Source of the DNA: Ardenticatena sp.
Lineage (GTDB): Bacteria; Chloroflexota; Anaerolineae; Ardenticatenales; Ardenticatenaceae
NCBI GenBank assembly: GCA_015487975.1
Contig: WFOS01000067.1
Coordinates: 1 to 34,193, forward strand
DNA: 34,193 nt
Direction of reading: 5' to 3'
This document shows, piece by piece, positions 21,385 through 29,831 of the stretch. The notes under the pieces are model-generated. The model made no database searches, was not told the origin of the DNA, and was given only the letters and a program-made list of their open reading frames with translations. Numbering within the stretch: the first letter of the stretch is position 1; each line of letters starts with the position of its first letter. A program made the translations under genes and the position numbers.

Positions 21385-23097
21385 TCATGCTTCGACCAGG
21401 AAATTGCGCATCATGCCCATATCTTCATGTTCGAGGTTGTGGCAGTGATAGAGATACATGCCTTCGTAGTCGCCGAAGCGAGTGATCAGCGTCACGCGCT
21501 CGCCGGGCATGACCAGCACGGTATCCTTCCATCCTTCGTCGATGAAACCATCACGGACTTCTTCCCAAAACGATTTCATGGCGGGGTCGAGCATCTCGCG
21601 CCCAATCACTTGGAATTGGATGTCGTGGATGTGCATGGGGTGTGGGAGCGCCATACCCATCATGCCCATACCACCACCGTTGCTCTGGTTCTCGAACTGC
21701 CAGATTTCCACCGTTTCGCGGCGGACACGTTCGTCTTTCGCGACATCGGTCATCCGAAATGTGCGGCCGTTGATGCTCCAACCTTGCATGGGGCGCATGC
21801 TGAGCACGAAGCGGCGTGGATTATCACGATTGACAGCATCGGTTGGCTGGAGACGTTCGATGCGGCTCAATGTCTCTGGCAAGCGTTGTTCGCTTTTCTC
21901 TTCTCGTTCGATGCGAAAACGCGCGATCGGAATGACGCCTTGTGCCCCCACCTGCGCTGGGGCGCCACGCCCCATACCCATGCCCATACCACCACGCATC
22001 ATCCCACGATTGGGGCCCATTCCCCCTCCCATAGCACCCATCGAACCCAGTTGACCAGAGACGGGGAGGCTTTGAAGGATGAGTTCACTCCCAACAGGGT
22101 GGTGGCTGAAATCCACCCATAGATCGACACGCTCAGCAGGCCCAAGTGTGATGAAGGGGCGTTTGACAGGGCGCTCCAATAAGCCGCCATCCGTACCAAT
22201 CACAATCAAGTGGTTGTTGTCGCTCCAAGCAAGGCGGTAGATGCGGCTGTTGGATCCATTGAGGATACGGAGACGGTAAGGGCGTGTGGCGACGGCAAAG
22301 GAAGCGTCGGGTGTGCCATTGACGAGAATCGTATCACCGAGAAAGCCCAACATCGGATCCATACCCATACCACCGTTCTGGTAGATCAGCTGATTGTCGG
22401 CGTCGAAAAGGCGGTCTTGGATGACGAGCGGAATTTCGTAATCCCCTCGGGGTAGATCCAAGCGCTCTTCTTCTTCGTCGTGGACGATGAAGAAGCCCGC
22501 CATGCCGTAGTACACCTGTGGGCCGGTACGACCATGCGGATGCGGGTGGTACCAATATGTTCCGGCACGGTTGCGAATCTCGAAGCTGTACTCATACGTT
22601 TCCCCCTCACCAACGGCGAAGCGGGGGTGACCATCCATTTCGGGGGGAACGTGCATGCCGTGCCAGTGGACGATACTTTCGTCGGGAATTTCGTTCGTGA
22701 ATGTGATCGTCACGCGCTCACCACGCTGGAAGCGGAAGGTGGGGCCCAGGTATCCTGGGGCAGGGCTCAGATGGGCTGGGCTTCCCTCGACGACTTCGGC
22801 GCTATATCGCCAAACGCGCGTTGGTCTGCCTGGCAGAATGGAAACGTCGTCTGGGTGGGCACGCAGGGCAATGACGGTTTCCGCAGCACTGGATTGGGCC
22901 GGGCGTGTGGCTAGTGGCGGCGTTGTTGGCGAAGAAGCGGGCAAGGTCGGGCCTGATTGGGGTGTGGAAGCAGTCGGTAATGTCGAGCGGCAGGCCGTAA
23001 CGAGCCCTGCTGCTGCGCCCAAGCCAAGCATGCGGAGAAACTGGCGACGGTTGATGGGAACATGGGCAATGTGGTGTTCGGTCGTGTGCTTGGACAT
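21385..23097 (-). CDS. Multicopper oxidase, Tat-exported lipoprotein, Met-rich
   Basis: A 570-residue oxidase that couples substrate oxidation to reduction of O2 to water. The N-terminus carries a twin-arginine motif (NRRQFLRMLGLGAAAGLVTAC) ending in a lipobox-like VTAC. All copper motifs are present: HWHGMHV, WYHPHPHG, HPMHIHDIQF and YHCHNLEHEDMGMM, with Met as the type 1 axial ligand. A Met/Gly-rich insertion (MGAMGGGMGPNRGMMRGG...) near the middle recalls CueO-type cuprous oxidases. ATG at 23097 has AAGGAG six bases upstream. It lies 90 bp after the paralogous gene in the same orientation, with no visible promoter between, so they are likely co-transcribed. A role in copper tolerance or metal oxidation is inferred. 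Confidence 0.93.
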   Translation of the reverse strand: MSKHTTEHHIAHVPINRRQFLRMLGLGAAAGLVTACRSTLPTASTPQSGPTLPASSPTTPPLATRPAQSSAAETVIALRAHPDDVSILPGRPTRVWRYSAEVVEGSPAHLSPAPGYLGPTFRFQRGERVTITFTNEIPDESIVHWHGMHVPPEMDGHPRFAVGEGETYEYSFEIRNRAGTYWYHPHPHGRTGPQVYYGMAGFFIVHDEEEERLDLPRGDYEIPLVIQDRLFDADNQLIYQNGGMGMDPMLGFLGDTILVNGTPDASFAVATRPYRLRILNGSNSRIYRLAWSDNNHLIVIGTDGGLLERPVKRPFITLGPAERVDLWVDFSHHPVGSELILQSLPVSGQLGSMGAMGGGMGPNRGMMRGGMGMGMGRGAPAQVGAQGVIPIARFRIEREEKSEQRLPETLSRIERLQPTDAVNRDNPRRFVLSMRPMQGWSINGRTFRMTDVAKDERVRRETVEIWQFENQSNGGGMGMMGMALPHPMHIHDIQFQVIGREMLDPAMKSFWEEVRDGFIDEGWKDTVLVMPGERVTLITRFGDYEGMYLYHCHNLEHEDMGMMRNFLVEA

Positions 23098-23187
23098 AGG
23101 TTCTCCTTGTCGTGTTGTTCTTGGTTGTTTTCTCTGAACGATGGAACGTGCTCGGTGCGGTGTCCCGCTTGCATGAGACGGCCTCGT

Positions 23188-24747
23188 TTACGAGACACGG
23201 TAATTACGCATCATACCCCTATCTTCGTGTTCCAGCAGATGGCAGTGATAGAGATACAAGCCCGTGTAATCGTGAAACTTGATGAGGAGCCGTACACGTT
23301 CACCGGGCATGAGCAGGATCGTATCCTTCCATCCATCGTCCACATAGCCATCTTTGACGGTCTCCCAATTGGCGCGTTGTGTCGCGTCGGTTGGCGGGAT
23401 ACGTTCGAGCACCTGGAAGAGAGGACCATGAATATGCATGGGGTGCGCACTGTTGTTCGTCCCCATGGCGCCATTGGGAACGTCGCTGATGAACTCCCAC
23501 ACTTCGAGCGTATTCAGTTGCACGTTTTCGTCGTTGGCTACCGCTGTCAATTCGAAGGTGCGGCCATTGATCGTCCACGTTCCAAAAGTGCGATAGAGGT
23601 AGAATGTGCGTGGTGATGAGGCATTGATGGCGTCGTCGAGCGAATAGCGCTCGATGGTCGAGAGCGGGGTGTTGGCCCGTGTCACGAAGGGAAGGAATGT
23701 CGTGTTGGCTGTTGGCGTGGGGGTTGCGCGCGGTGCAACGGTGAACGAGAGCACGTCGAACGCTGCGCCATTGGGGAGCGTTGTGTTGTTTTGGCCTCCG
23801 GGGGTGGCTCCCGTAAATTCGAGACTACGTAAAGTAATGGTTTGCCCGCTCCATCGGCCGAAGTCGACCAGTACTTCGACCCGTTCGGCAGGCGCCAAGG
23901 TGACGTATGGGTAGGTAACAGGGTATTCGAGGAGCCCGCCGTCGCTCCCAATGACAGTGAGTGGTGTGCCGTCGCTCCATGCGAGTTTGTAGATGCGGGC
24001 GTTGGACCCATTGTAGAGACGCAAGCGATACCAGTCAGCTTCGACGGCCAAGGTGGCGTTGGGGATGCCATTGACCAAAATCGTATCACCGAAGAACCCG
24101 TCGGTCGAATTTTGGTAAACGAGCTGATTGTTGGCGTCGAACGTTCGATCTTGAATGACGAGTGGCAGATCGTATTTGCCAGATGGGAGCCCAGCCGCCT
24201 GTTCTTCTGGATCATGAACGATGAAGAGCCCCGCCAACCCTTGATAGACTTGTGGCCCTGTGCGGCCGTGAGGGTGAGGATGAAACCAATACGACCCAGC
24301 CCGGTTGATGATCGGAAACTCGTACAGATAGGTCTCACCGGGCGCAATCACATAGCGAGGGTGCCCATCCATGTCGTCTGGCACGTGAAGCCCATGCCAG
24401 TGAACGGACGTTTCCTCGGTCCCCGGAAGTTGGTTGGCAAACGTTACCCGAATGCGTTCCCCCTGGTTCATGCGAATGATAGGCCCTAGGTACGAATTCG
24501 GCAGCGTCTCGACCTTAGCAGCATCGCCACTGTTGAGAGTGGCCGTATATCGCCAGACAGTGGTAGCGGCACCCGACGGGAGAATTTGCACGCTGTCTGT
24601 GCCCGCTGTCAAGTTGATATCGAGGTCTGGCGTGACCCCTTGGGCTTGGGAACGATTGGAAACATGCGTTCGACGGAGAAATGGTGAGAGGGCAAGTGTC
24701 GTTGTGGCCCCCAAAGCCAGTCGAAGAAAGGCACGACGCGACAGCAT
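23188..24747 (-). CDS. Multicopper oxidase, Tat-exported (paralogue without Met-rich insert)
   Basis: A 519-residue paralogue of the following gene. The N-terminus has a Tat signal (SRRAFLRLALGATTTLALS) without an obvious lipobox. Copper motifs are complete: HWHGLHV, WFHPHPHG, HPMHIHGPLF and YHCHLLEHEDRGMM. The Met-rich segment of the neighbour is absent; in roughly the same place is a Thr/Pro linker with TTFLPFVTR. ATG at 24747 has GAGGAGGA upstream. First gene of the pair, directly behind a consensus promoter. The substrate cannot be told from sequence; laccase-like or metal oxidase functions are both possible. Confidence 0.93.
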   Translation of the reverse strand: MLSRRAFLRLALGATTTLALSPFLRRTHVSNRSQAQGVTPDLDINLTAGTDSVQILPSGAATTVWRYTATLNSGDAAKVETLPNSYLGPIIRMNQGERIRVTFANQLPGTEETSVHWHGLHVPDDMDGHPRYVIAPGETYLYEFPIINRAGSYWFHPHPHGRTGPQVYQGLAGLFIVHDPEEQAAGLPSGKYDLPLVIQDRTFDANNQLVYQNSTDGFFGDTILVNGIPNATLAVEADWYRLRLYNGSNARIYKLAWSDGTPLTVIGSDGGLLEYPVTYPYVTLAPAERVEVLVDFGRWSGQTITLRSLEFTGATPGGQNNTTLPNGAAFDVLSFTVAPRATPTPTANTTFLPFVTRANTPLSTIERYSLDDAINASSPRTFYLYRTFGTWTINGRTFELTAVANDENVQLNTLEVWEFISDVPNGAMGTNNSAHPMHIHGPLFQVLERIPPTDATQRANWETVKDGYVDDGWKDTILLMPGERVRLLIKFHDYTGLYLYHCHLLEHEDRGMMRNYRVS

Positions 24748-24818
24748 GATGATCCTCCTCGGTCGATGGGCTTGGCGAGTCTGCTGGCATACTCTATACC
24801 TCTATTCTGTGTTTCGAG

Positions 24819-24847
24819 ATGATAGAGATGTGCTTCTTGCCTGTCAA
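24819..24847 (-). promoter_or_regulatory. Consensus sigma-70 promoter of the multicopper oxidase pair
   Basis: On the minus strand TTGACA (24842-24847) and TATCAT (24819-24824) are exactly 17 bp apart, about 70 bp upstream of the first oxidase start. A small inverted repeat GTTGGT-6-ACCAAC at 24858-24875 lies just upstream of the -35 box and could be an operator. Confidence 0.7.
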
Positions 24848-24901
24848 GAAACTGCTCGTTGGTCGTAGTACCAACATGTCATTTGAACTCCAAGGAAGAC
24901 G

Positions 24902-24930
24902 TTGACCATCGCCCCCCCCTATGCTACCAT
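24902..24930 (+). promoter_or_regulatory. Putative promoter of the PIN-TRAM/cysS operon
   Basis: TTGACC (24902-24907) and TACCAT (24925-24930) with a 17-bp spacer that contains a run of eight C residues. It lies 44 bp upstream of the first start and is divergent from the oxidase promoter. Confidence 0.5.
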
Positions 24931-24974
24931 GCGCGTATCATCCAGCACTTATTCCGCCGTGGAGGATTTTCCCA

Positions 24975-26021
24975 ATGAGCGTTGAATTTTATATTCGACT
25001 CGTAGGCGCCCTCGTGAGCACCGTGGTGGGGCTGATTGTGGCGCTGAACCTTTCGCGTATTGGCCAAACCGAGGATGTGCGGGCTGTTTTGGTCCTCATG
25101 CTTGTGGGATTTGGGCTTGGCCTGCTGATTACCCCTTATTTCACCACCCGCCCGCTTCGCTGGTTGCGAGCCAAGATTCGGCAAGTACCGGCTTCGTATT
25201 TTTTGTATGGCACGATTGGACTGATTGTTGGGCTGATCATTGCAGCGTTGCTCTCCTTGCCACTCTCGCTGTTGCCGCCGCCTTTGGGGAACTTTTTGCC
25301 CGTGGTCGTGGCACTGTTGTTTGGCTATGTCGGCGTTGCCGTGATGATTATGCGGGAACGCGATTTGGCGACCACGGTGCGTAGCCGTTTCCTTGGGGAA
25401 CGAGGCAAGCGCTACGTATTGCTCGATACCAGCGTCATTATCGACGGGCGTATCGCTGATATTACGCGCACCGGTTTTATCGATGCCACGCTTCTTGTCC
25501 CGCGCTTTGTGCTCAATGAGTTGCAGCACATTGCCGATTCCCCTGACCCACTGCGGCGCAAGCGTGGGCGGCGTGGTTTGGAAATGCTCAACAAGATGAT
25601 GCAAGAATCGTCGGTCCCCATTGAGATTACCGACGAGGATATACCCGACTTGACGGAAGTGGATAGCAAACTTGTGGCGCTGGCACAGCGTTTGGGTGCT
25701 GCCATCATCACCAATGATTACAACCTCAATCGCGTGGCGGCTGTGCAGGGCGTGCGTGTCCTCAACATCAACGAACTGGCGAATGCCCTGCGCCCGGTTG
25801 TCATTCCTGGGGAAACAATTACGGTCACGCTCATTCAAGAGGGCAAAGAGCCAGGCCAAGGTGTCGGCTACCTCGATGATGGCACGATGGTTGTCGTCGA
25901 AAATGGGCGTGAGTTCATCGGGCAAACGGTGGACGTTGTGGTCACGCGCATGTTGCAGACGGTGGCAGGCCGCATGATTTTTGCGCAAGTTCCAGAACCA
26001 AACACCCAACCAGCTCGCTAG
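24975..26021 (+). CDS. PIN/TRAM domain membrane protein (YacL-like)
   Basis: A 348-residue protein with four hydrophobic segments in the first ~130 residues. A PIN nuclease domain (about 150-270) contains YVLLDTSVIIDGRI, VLNELQHIAD and VDSKLVALAQRLGAAIITND, keeping the acidic residues of the active site. A C-terminal TRAM RNA-binding domain follows (GETITVTLIQEGKEPGQGVG...). Members of the family are thought to act on RNA at the membrane; the substrate is not established. The ATG at 24975 has GGAGGA seven bases upstream; a frame opening at 24921 lies across the promoter and is rejected. First gene of a plus-strand operon running to 30570. Confidence 0.9.
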   Translation: MSVEFYIRLVGALVSTVVGLIVALNLSRIGQTEDVRAVLVLMLVGFGLGLLITPYFTTRPLRWLRAKIRQVPASYFLYGTIGLIVGLIIAALLSLPLSLLPPPLGNFLPVVVALLFGYVGVAVMIMRERDLATTVRSRFLGERGKRYVLLDTSVIIDGRIADITRTGFIDATLLVPRFVLNELQHIADSPDPLRRKRGRRGLEMLNKMMQESSVPIEITDEDIPDLTEVDSKLVALAQRLGAAIITNDYNLNRVAAVQGVRVLNINELANALRPVVIPGETITVTLIQEGKEPGQGVGYLDDGTMVVVENGREFIGQTVDVVVTRMLQTVAGRMIFAQVPEPNTQPAR

Positions 26022-26030
26022 AAGTCGTCT

Positions 26031-26723
26031 ATGAGTGTCATTACCATCTCGCGTGAGTGGGGCAGCCTGGGCAGTCATATTGGCCAGCGCCTGGCGGCTG
26101 CGCTGGGGTGGCGCTATGTTGATCGTGAACGCATTTACCGCGCTGCACGTGCCAGCAACATTCCCCAAAGTGCCCTCGACGAATTGGCCGCCGACACACG
26201 CCGCCCCTTCGTGGAAAAATTGTTGGCTTTGCTCCACCTTGACCCCGCTGTGCCCCCATCCGCCGACCCGGTCGAATCGCCACCGCCGATTGGCGGCTTG
26301 TTTGCACCGTTGATGGCCCCGCTTGCCCCAACTGTCGAGGAGTATGTGCGCCTGATTGGTGAAGTCATTCGGGCCATTGCCGATGAGGGGCATGTTGTGA
26401 TTGTGGGGCGCGGGGCGCAAGTGGTGCTGGCTGGACGGGACGATGCGTTTCACGTGCGTATCACGGCCCCCTTTCCCACCCGTGTCGAACGTGTGCGCAA
26501 ACGATTGGGGCAGCCTCGCGCAGTGGTTGCCAAACAGGTACGTGCCAGCGACGAGGCACGTGCCGAGTATCTGCATCGTTTTTATCATGCGGATTGGCAA
26601 GACCCGTTGTTGTATGATATGGTGCTGAATACAGAATCGATTACAATCACCACCGCCGTGCGCTTGATTGCGCTCGGCTGGCATGAAACCATCGACAAAC
26701 AATCGCGCCAGAAACAGGGATGA
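26031..26723 (+). CDS. Cytidylate kinase-like family protein
   Basis: A 230-residue P-loop kinase-like protein. The N-terminus ITISREWGSLGSHIGQRLAAALGW matches the cytidylate-kinase-2 pattern (S-R-x-x-G-S-x-G...A-x-x-L-G), and HVVIVGRGAQVVL matches the conserved central strand. The nucleoside monophosphate substrate cannot be fixed, since this family is divergent from true Cmk. It starts 9 bp after the PIN-TRAM gene and ends 3 bp before cysS. Confidence 0.85.
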   Translation: MSVITISREWGSLGSHIGQRLAAALGWRYVDRERIYRAARASNIPQSALDELAADTRRPFVEKLLALLHLDPAVPPSADPVESPPPIGGLFAPLMAPLAPTVEEYVRLIGEVIRAIADEGHVVIVGRGAQVVLAGRDDAFHVRITAPFPTRVERVRKRLGQPRAVVAKQVRASDEARAEYLHRFYHADWQDPLLYDMVLNTESITITTAVRLIALGWHETIDKQSRQKQG

Positions 26724-26726
26724 CCG

Positions 26727-28157
26727 ATGAAGATGGAAACGAAACCACAACTGGTTGTCTACAACACCCTTACTCGCCAGAAAGAGCCGTTCGAGCCATT
26801 CGAACCGCCATATGTGCGGATGTACGTCTGTGGTCCTACGGTCTACGATAGCGCTCACATCGGACATGGTATGAGCTATGTCGTCTTCGACATGATTCGA
26901 CGCTATCTCGAATATCGAGGGTATCGCGTGCGCCACGTCCAAAATTTCACCGATGTCGAGGATAAAATCATCAAGCGCTCAGCCGAACTGGGCATGACGT
27001 GGCAAGACCTGACGAATCGCTACATCGAGGAATTTTTGCAGCAAATGGATGCCCTCAACGTCAAACGAGCGCACGTGTACCCCTATGCCAGCCGTGAGAT
27101 TGCCGAGATTATCGAGCTCATCGAAGGGCTTATCGAAAAAGGGTACGCCTATGTCGTCGATGGGGATGTCTACTTCCGCGTGGCGAAAGATGACGATTAT
27201 GGAAAGCTGAGTGGGCGCCGCCTGGAAGACTTGAAAGCCGGCGCGCGTGTGGAAGTCGATGAACGCAAAGAAAACCCGCTCGATTTTGCGCTCTGGAAAG
27301 CCGCCAAGCCGGGTGAACCCTCGTGGGAAAGCCCATGGGGCCCTGGCCGTCCCGGATGGCATATCGAATGTTCGGCAATGAGCCTGCACTATCTGGGCGA
27401 GCAAATCGACATTCATGGGGGCGGCGCCGACCTGATCTTCCCCCACCACGAAAACGAAATTGCCCAAAGTGAATGCTACACGGGCAAAACACCCTTCGTG
27501 AAATACTGGATGCACAACGGTTTGCTGCAATTGGGCGGCGAAAAGATGAGCAAAAGCCTGGGCAACCTGATTACACTCGATGAAATTTTGGAACGCTACG
27601 ACCCCAACGCGTTCCGTCTCTTTGTGCTTTCCAGCCACTACCGTCGCCCAGTCACCTACACCGACGAGAGCTTTGCCGCAGCCCAACGTGGGCTGGAACG
27701 CTTCTATGCCGCACTCGAACATCCGCCTGCGAACACGCTCCCCGGTGCAAACGATGCTGCCCTGGCGCAAAAAGCACGCAAGACACACAAGGCCTTCGAC
27801 GAAGCCATGAGCGATGACTTCAACACGGCGTTGGCGTTGGGGGCGCTGTTCGACCTCGCGCGGGCGATCAATGCCGCTCGCGATACCCGCGAAATTGGCC
27901 CTGGCTTCACCGAAGCCCAGGCCACGCTGCGCGAATTGCTGGAAGTCTTGGGCTTCCGCCTGACGGAAGAAACGCGGCGCGGTGGTGCGGCAGCCACCGA
28001 TGTGGCGCCGTTGGTGGCGTTGCTGATCGATGTGCGGAGTGAACTGCGCAAGAAACGCGAGTGGGCACTGGCCGATTTGATTCGCGATCGGTTGGCTGAA
28101 CAGGGCATTGCGCTGGAAGATACGCCCGAAGGCACGAAGTGGCGTGTGCGTACGTGA
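26727..28157 (+). CDS. cysS: Cysteinyl-tRNA synthetase
   Basis: A 476-residue class I aminoacyl-tRNA synthetase charging tRNA-Cys. It shows the N-terminal Zn/Cys-binding segment YVCGPTVYD, the HIGH motif (SAHIGHG), [19 protein letters not shown] and the KMSKS loop ([11 protein letters not shown]), followed by a DALR-type helical domain. Length is normal. The ATG at 26727 follows the preceding stop by 3 bp; an ATG two codons later is an alternative. In this genome the next housekeeping gene of the operon, rlmB, is separated from cysS by an inserted two-gene module. Confidence 0.97.
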   Translation: MKMETKPQLVVYNTLTRQKEPFEPFEPPYVRMYVCGPTVYDSAHIGHGMSYVVFDMIRRYLEYRGYRVRHVQNFTDVEDKIIKRSAELGMTWQDLTNRYIEEFLQQMDALNVKRAHVYPYASREIAEIIELIEGLIEKGYAYVVDGDVYFRVAKDDDYGKLSGRRLEDLKAGARVEVDERKENPLDFALWKAAKPGEPSWESPWGPGRPGWHIECSAMSLHYLGEQIDIHGGGADLIFPHHENEIAQSECYTGKTPFVKYWMHNGLLQLGGEKMSKSLGNLITLDEILERYDPNAFRLFVLSSHYRRPVTYTDESFAAAQRGLERFYAALEHPPANTLPGANDAALAQKARKTHKAFDEAMSDDFNTALALGALFDLARAINAARDTREIGPGFTEAQATLRELLEVLGFRLTEETRRGGAAATDVAPLVALLIDVRSELRKKREWALADLIRDRLAEQGIALEDTPEGTKWRVRT

Positions 28158-28170
28158 AGGGGACACTAAG

Positions 28171-29211
28171 ATGCGGTATCGTTGGTTGTCGGTCCAGAAT
28201 TTCCGATGCTTCGAGACGTTCCAGATTGCGAATCTGGAACGTCTCAATTTGATTGTGGGACCGAATAATGTTGGAAAGACCGCATTGCTCGAAGCATTGT
28301 ATGTCCATGCGGGGGACAACCCATTCGATCTGGCTCTGGCGCGTGGTATGTCACTTTCGCAGTTGAAAGATGAGCCTTGGCAGAGCCTGGATTTTCTTTT
28401 TGCGAAAAAGCGGTCGAAAGAACCAATTGTCCTCGAAAACGAAGAGCGCATCGTCCAACTGCACAAGGTTTCGCTCAGTGATGTCGATGATCCGAATGTG
28501 TTGAGACGATTGCATACGGTATCTTACGAAGGGGATCTGCTAGAAGTTCGTGAGACAAAAATCGAGCAAGGCGATCGATGGCTACAAAGGCGATATGTGA
28601 GTCGGCATGCCCTTCCCCGCCAGATAACACCTAGCATACTCGTTTCGAAGGATCGAGTAGTCGCTTTTTTGACGACCTTTTCGGCCTCTTCTTCGAAAAG
28701 TTTGGCCGAATTATTTGGAGAACTCGAAATCAAAAAACAAGCAGAGAGGGTGGTACAGGCGCTAAAACAGATAGAGCCTCGCCTGCAAGATCTCACAACG
28801 GTTGTCCATGGACGTGAAGCCATGTTGTATTGTGATATTGGATTGAATGATCTTATCCCGCTCTCACTCATGGGTGACGGGATGGTGCGATTGGCTCGGC
28901 TTGTTCTGGCGATTGGAACGATGCGTGGTGGAGTCGTATTGGTCGATGAGATCGAGAATGGCTTTTATTATGCTGTGCTTCCTATGGTATGGCGGGTGTT
29001 GCGAGAAACGACACGCGTTTTCGATGTGCAACTGTTTGCCACGACGCATAGTTTGGAGTGTATTCAAGCCGCCTATCAGGCTTTTGCCGAAGAAATGCGT
29101 GATGATTTTCGATTACATCGTTTGGAACGTACGCCGGATGGTATCGAACCTGTGACATTTGATATCGAACATTTGCAGGTCGCACTCGAACGTGGGTGGG
29201 AGATTCGGTAA
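28171..29211 (+). CDS. AAA/OLD-like ATPase (two-gene module with DUF3226)
   Basis: A 346-residue ABC-type ATPase of the OLD/RecF-like class. It starts RWLSVQNFRCFETFQI, has Walker A GPNNVGKT (30-37), an LMGDGMVRLARLVLA signature-like segment, Walker B GGVVLVDEIENGFYY and the FATTHSLECI switch region. No TOPRIM nuclease domain is fused; instead a separate TOPRIM-like gene overlaps its stop codon (TAATG at 29209-29213). ATPase plus TOPRIM pairs include PARIS, AbiL and class 2 OLD defence systems, so an anti-phage role is inferred. The ATG at 28171 has AAGGGG eight bases upstream; the earlier frame start at 28108 lies inside cysS and is rejected. Confidence 0.88.
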   Translation: MRYRWLSVQNFRCFETFQIANLERLNLIVGPNNVGKTALLEALYVHAGDNPFDLALARGMSLSQLKDEPWQSLDFLFAKKRSKEPIVLENEERIVQLHKVSLSDVDDPNVLRRLHTVSYEGDLLEVRETKIEQGDRWLQRRYVSRHALPRQITPSILVSKDRVVAFLTTFSASSSKSLAELFGELEIKKQAERVVQALKQIEPRLQDLTTVVHGREAMLYCDIGLNDLIPLSLMGDGMVRLARLVLAIGTMRGGVVLVDEIENGFYYAVLPMVWRVLRETTRVFDVQLFATTHSLECIQAAYQAFAEEMRDDFRLHRLERTPDGIEPVTFDIEHLQVALERGWEIR

Positions 29212-29831
29212 TGTCTCACAAGATCGAGAAAGCATCGGTGCTTGTTGTCAAAGGAAATGATGACGAACGCTTTTTCGGTGCCTTGTTACGCCATATGGGG
29301 ATAGCAGCCGATGTACAGATTATGAAGGTTGGTGGTATTACCCAATTGAGGAAAGAGATACAGACATTATCCCGTGTAACTGGATTCCGCATGGTGCGCT
29401 CATTAGGAATCGTCGTAGATGCCGATACGAATTCACAAGCGGCTTTTCAGAGAGTTCAGGATACCTTGCGCAATGCTGATCTCCCTGTACCTGGTCAAAT
29501 GCTTACTCCCGAGGGGCAGCGCCCCTCTGTTCGCGTTTTGATTTTGCCAGGATCACATGATGCAGAAGGGGCGCTCGAAGACTTATGCTTGCGGGCTGTT
29601 CGCAACGACCCCGCTATGACCTGTGTCGAGAATTTTTTCGACTGCCTGGAATCTGTATCGTGCAGACCGCGGCATAGCGCGAAGGCAAAAGTCCAAGTGT
29701 TTCTTGCATCTCGTGAGCGGGTATATCTCCGCGTTGGTGAAGCCGCGGATAAAGGCTATTGGCCATGGGATGCCCCTGAATTCGACGAAATCAGACGTTT
29801 CTTGCAATCCTTGGTCGACGACCATGCCTGA
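29211..29831 (+). CDS. DUF3226/TOPRIM-like protein, partner of the ATPase
   Basis: A 206-residue protein resembling DUF3226, a TOPRIM-fold family. The first strand reads ASVLVVKGNDDERFFGALL, where TOPRIM proteins normally have V-E-G-x-x-D; here Glu is replaced by Lys. The DxD strand is intact (LGIVVDADTN), followed by LILPGSHDAEGALEDLCL, typical of the family. If the Glu is essential the protein may not be a nuclease, or it may use another residue. The ATG at 29211 overlaps the ATPase stop by one base, and its own stop overlaps the rlmB start by 8 bp, so all three are translationally coupled. I expect it to be the effector or sensor partner of the ATPase. Confidence 0.82.
   Translation: MSHKIEKASVLVVKGNDDERFFGALLRHMGIAADVQIMKVGGITQLRKEIQTLSRVTGFRMVRSLGIVVDADTNSQAAFQRVQDTLRNADLPVPGQMLTPEGQRPSVRVLILPGSHDAEGALEDLCLRAVRNDPAMTCVENFFDCLESVSCRPRHSAKAKVQVFLASRERVYLRVGEAADKGYWPWDAPEFDEIRRFLQSLVDDHA

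Noticed and set aside
24924-26942. A 672-codon minus-strand open frame
   Set aside because: Antisense to the PIN-TRAM, cytidylate kinase-like and cysS genes, which are clear family members on the plus strand.
26979-28466. A 495-codon minus-strand open frame
   Set aside because: Antisense to cysS and the ATPase; the translation has no recognisable family.
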